From the NCBI GenBank assembly GCA_027314515.1, contig DAHVAR010000044.1, forward strand, positions 1 through 48,428: DNA of 48,428 bases, in the 5' to 3' direction. Source of the DNA: Actinomycetota bacterium (GTDB taxonomy: Bacteria > Actinomycetota > Actinomycetes > Streptosporangiales > Streptosporangiaceae). Of this stretch, positions 47,296 to 48,428 are shown in pieces. Each line of letters begins with the position of its first letter. Position 1 is the stretch's first letter. The notes under the pieces are model-generated. The model was given only the letters and a program-made list of their open reading frames with translations, was not told the origin of the DNA and ran no database searches. The translations under genes and the position numbers were made by a program.

Positions 47296-47342
47296 GTCAA
47301 GACCACGCGCCCTATCGGGCGTGGCCTTCGGCCAGTCTTGAC
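47296..47342. repeat. nested inverted repeats (three-way-junction shape)
   Basis: The outer stem is GTCAAGAC (47296-47303) with GTCTTGAC (47335-47342), perfect over 8 bp. Inside are two hairpins: CACGC paired with GCGTG (47304-47308 and 47319-47323), and GGCC-TTC-GGCC (47323-47333). It could be part of the element's noncoding RNA, an attachment structure, or a transcription terminator. A further CCGG/CCGG hairpin lies just downstream. Confidence 0.55.
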
Positions 47343-47555
47343 TCCGGCAGCTACGCCGGCACGAAACTGGCAGCTATCGGCGCGGGACAGGGACAACCAC
47401 AAGCGTTGAACTGACGGACCCACACAGGCAAGGGGGGACGCCTCCTGAGTGCAGTCGCGTGAACGCTTGGTCTGGCCGCAGCGCGGCCAGCGCGGCTGAA
47501 CGGCACGATGAGGTCGATGTTCACGGCGATGCTAGCCAATCTGTGCAGGTATCTG

Positions 47556-47561
47556 TATAGT
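47556..47561 (+). promoter_or_regulatory. -10 box for the antitoxin
   Basis: TATAGT ends 6 bases before ATG 47568, which suggests a leaderless antitoxin mRNA. No good -35 is seen 17 bases upstream. Confidence 0.55.
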
Positions 47562-47567
47562 TATTGC

Positions 47568-47876
47568 ATGACGATCATGCGGGATGTGCGCGAACTGAGT
47601 GTCACAGAGGCCGCTCAGCGGGGCGTGGCCGGGCTCATCGCGGAAGCGGAGCGAGGCGCCGACCTCGTGGTGACCCGCCGCAATCACCCTGTGGCCGCAG
47701 TAGTCGGCATCGGCAGGCTCGCACTGCTTGAATCGGCCGAGTCTGATCTGCGCGACCTGGCGCTCGTGCTGGCGCGGGCCGCGACGGATACAGGCAGGCG
47801 CACCTCGCTTGACGACGTGCTGACGGCATTCGGGCACACACGGGAGTCGCTCGCCGCGCTTCCAGAAGACGACTAA
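47568..47876 (+). CDS. Phd/YefM-type antitoxin
   Basis: 102 residues from ATG 47568 (MTIMRDVREL). The pattern RELSVTEAAQRGVAGLIAEA, then ERGADLVVTRRNHPVAAVVG, is the Phd/YefM DNA-binding fold. The second half (DLRDLALVLARAATDTGRRT, SLDDVLTAFGHTRESLAAL) is a longer toxin-binding arm than usual. It ends 3 bases before the toxin gene, the usual antitoxin-then-toxin order. It should repress its own promoter. Confidence 0.88.
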   Translation: MTIMRDVRELSVTEAAQRGVAGLIAEAERGADLVVTRRNHPVAAVVGIGRLALLESAESDLRDLALVLARAATDTGRRTSLDDVLTAFGHTRESLAALPEDD

Positions 47877-47879
47877 TCG

Positions 47880-48398
47880 ATGACCGAGGTCACGTTCACC
47901 GACGCGGCCATCGACGACCTGCGCCGGATCGGGCCGGACGCGGTGCCGAAGGTGCTCAAGAAGGTGCTGATCCTGCTCGACTCGCCGGATGCCGGCTATC
48001 CGCTCGGCGGTGAGCTCACCGGATTCCGCAAGCTCGTCGTCGGGCGCAACACGTGGCGGATCGTGTACCGGGTGGTTGACGAGAAGCAGATCGAGATCTG
48101 CGAAGTGTGGGCCGTCGGCGCTCGCGCCGATGCCGAGGTCTACGCGCAGGCGACCGCGCGCGTTCAGGCCGCGTCGGGGCAGCGGCCCGAGGTCCGCAAG
48201 CTCGCTGACGTCATCGAGCGCCTCGGCAAGCTGAGCGGCGGCGTCACCGTGCCCGCCGCGCCGACTCGCGAGCCTGTACCGGATTGGCTCGCGCAGCGGT
48301 TGATCCACACCGTGGGCATGGCACCACAGGATGTCGCTGCCCTGAGCCTTGAGGAGGCAGTGAACCGCTGGGGCGAGTTCATGTCCAAGCCGAGGTAG
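47880..48398 (+). CDS. RelE/ParE-superfamily toxin with a C-terminal extension
   Basis: 172 residues from ATG 47880. The first ~95 residues are a RelE fold: EVTFTDAAIDDLRRIGPDAV, GGELTGFRKLVVGRNTWRIV, YRVVDEKQIEICEVWAVGAR, with the RelE pattern 'g.yRl.vg.yRivY.v' and the Glu near the end. RelE-type toxins cut mRNA at the ribosome. The following ~75 residues (VRKLADVIERLGKLSGGVTV, VPDWLAQRLIHTVGMAPQDV and LSLEEAVNRWGEFMSKP) are an extra helical domain beyond the usual 90-residue toxin, with unknown role. The window ends 30 bases after the stop. Confidence 0.85.
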   Translation: MTEVTFTDAAIDDLRRIGPDAVPKVLKKVLILLDSPDAGYPLGGELTGFRKLVVGRNTWRIVYRVVDEKQIEICEVWAVGARADAEVYAQATARVQAASGQRPEVRKLADVIERLGKLSGGVTVPAAPTREPVPDWLAQRLIHTVGMAPQDVAALSLEEAVNRWGEFMSKPR

Positions 48399-48428
48399 AA
48401 AACGCGATCCGGACGGGAATTGCCAGCG

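Larger units (their letters stand above)
45880..47342 (+). mobile_element. IS110-family insertion sequence (defective), approximate extent
   Basis: The element consists of a noncoding left region (about 45880-46059), a broken transposase (46060-46969), and a long noncoding right region ending near a three-way-junction-like structure (47296-47342). IS110 elements lack terminal inverted repeats and usually make no target duplication, so the exact ends cannot be set from one copy. In this family the noncoding end encodes a bridge RNA that guides recombination. Confidence 0.6.
46970..47567. other. 598-base region without genes
   Basis: After the transposase stop there is no supported ORF. It holds GC-rich sequence with a hairpin-rich block at 47296-47365 and, closer to the antitoxin gene, AT-richer DNA. 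The stretch probably contains the right end of the IS110 element and the antitoxin promoter. Confidence 0.6.

Noticed and set aside
47532-48308. 258-codon frame opposite the toxin-antitoxin genes
   Set aside because: The forward frames have strong family matches (Phd/YefM and RelE); the reverse frame has none.
1-48428. tRNA or rRNA genes
   Set aside because: No cloverleaf with a GTTCGA-type T-loop and matching acceptor stem, and no conserved rRNA words, were noticed on either strand; a tRNAscan run would settle it.

Overview
The window is 48.4 kb of high-GC DNA from an actinomycete (Actinomycetota). The support is codon use strongly biased to G/C in third positions, many GTG starts, 4-base ATGA/GTGA gene overlaps, frequent leaderless-looking starts (a TANNNT box 6-7 bases before ATG/GTG), and actinobacterial families: DUF3040, the Rv2578c-type radical SAM protein, DUF2332, a short-chain Z-isoprenyl diphosphate synthase, a LOG protein, lipoprotein L,D-transpeptidase and class I lysyl-tRNA synthetase. 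I cannot name the genus; a soil Streptosporangiales-like lineage is only a guess. No rRNA, tRNA or CRISPR array was seen.

Layout. 1-9.1 kb: small regulators with their targets (two TetR genes, each divergent from an enzyme gene and separated by paired palindromes), a membrane protein, an SRPBCC protein, a Baeyer-Villiger-type monooxygenase, and two genes broken by internal deletion (DUF2332, nitronate monooxygenase). 9.1-10.5 kb: a TMEM165/GDT1-type manganese exporter behind a recognisable yybP-ykoY manganese riboswitch. 10.6-15.9 kb: a tight six-gene run (winged-helix regulator, alpha/beta hydrolase, PLDc_N-ABC ATPase fusion, ABC permease, cyclodeaminase-family protein, FolD-like protein) behind a 13-bp perfect inverted repeat. 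15.9-18.7 kb: VOC protein, a frame-broken small membrane gene, LOG, Z-isoprenyl diphosphate synthase, and a fused wreck of an ECF sigma gene and a DUF4097 gene. 18.7-27.9 kb: thioesterase, proline iminopeptidase, NUDIX, NhaA, an exported protein, a 14-TM MFS pump, an FmdB zinc ribbon, and an orphan Clp_N/UVR protein. 28.1-33 kb: CNB protein, then a degenerate CYTH-CHAD protein, ParA ATPase, NAD kinase and a spermidine-synthase-like protein. 33-44.3 kb: hydrolase, DUF3040, an SOS-box-like promoter before a radical SAM gene, a CrcB-DUF190-CrcB fluoride cluster with a frame break, isochorismate synthase, LysRS, L,D-transpeptidase, an FAD oxidoreductase, and a Mut7-C RNase. 44.3-48.4 kb: an accessory end with a PIN toxin remnant, a defective IS110-family element and a RelE/Phd-type toxin-antitoxin pair.

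Most interesting. (1) CYTH-CHAD + ParA (translationally coupled) + NAD kinase suggests a polyphosphate-granule positioning and use module. CHAD binds polyphosphate, ParA ATPases position cargo, and actinobacterial NAD kinases can use polyphosphate. The link is inference. (2) A FolD-like protein has lost the catalytic lysine needed for cyclohydrolase activity and is coupled to a protein of the family that includes stand-alone cyclohydrolases, suggesting a split two-protein FolD.

Several genes here are broken (4.3, 6.5, 16.4, 18.0-18.7, 37.3, 44.3 and 46.1 kb). Those with missing codons (4.3, 6.5, 18, 44.3, 46 kb) look like real decay. The single-shift cases (16.4 and 37.3 kb) could be sequencing indels in GC repeats.
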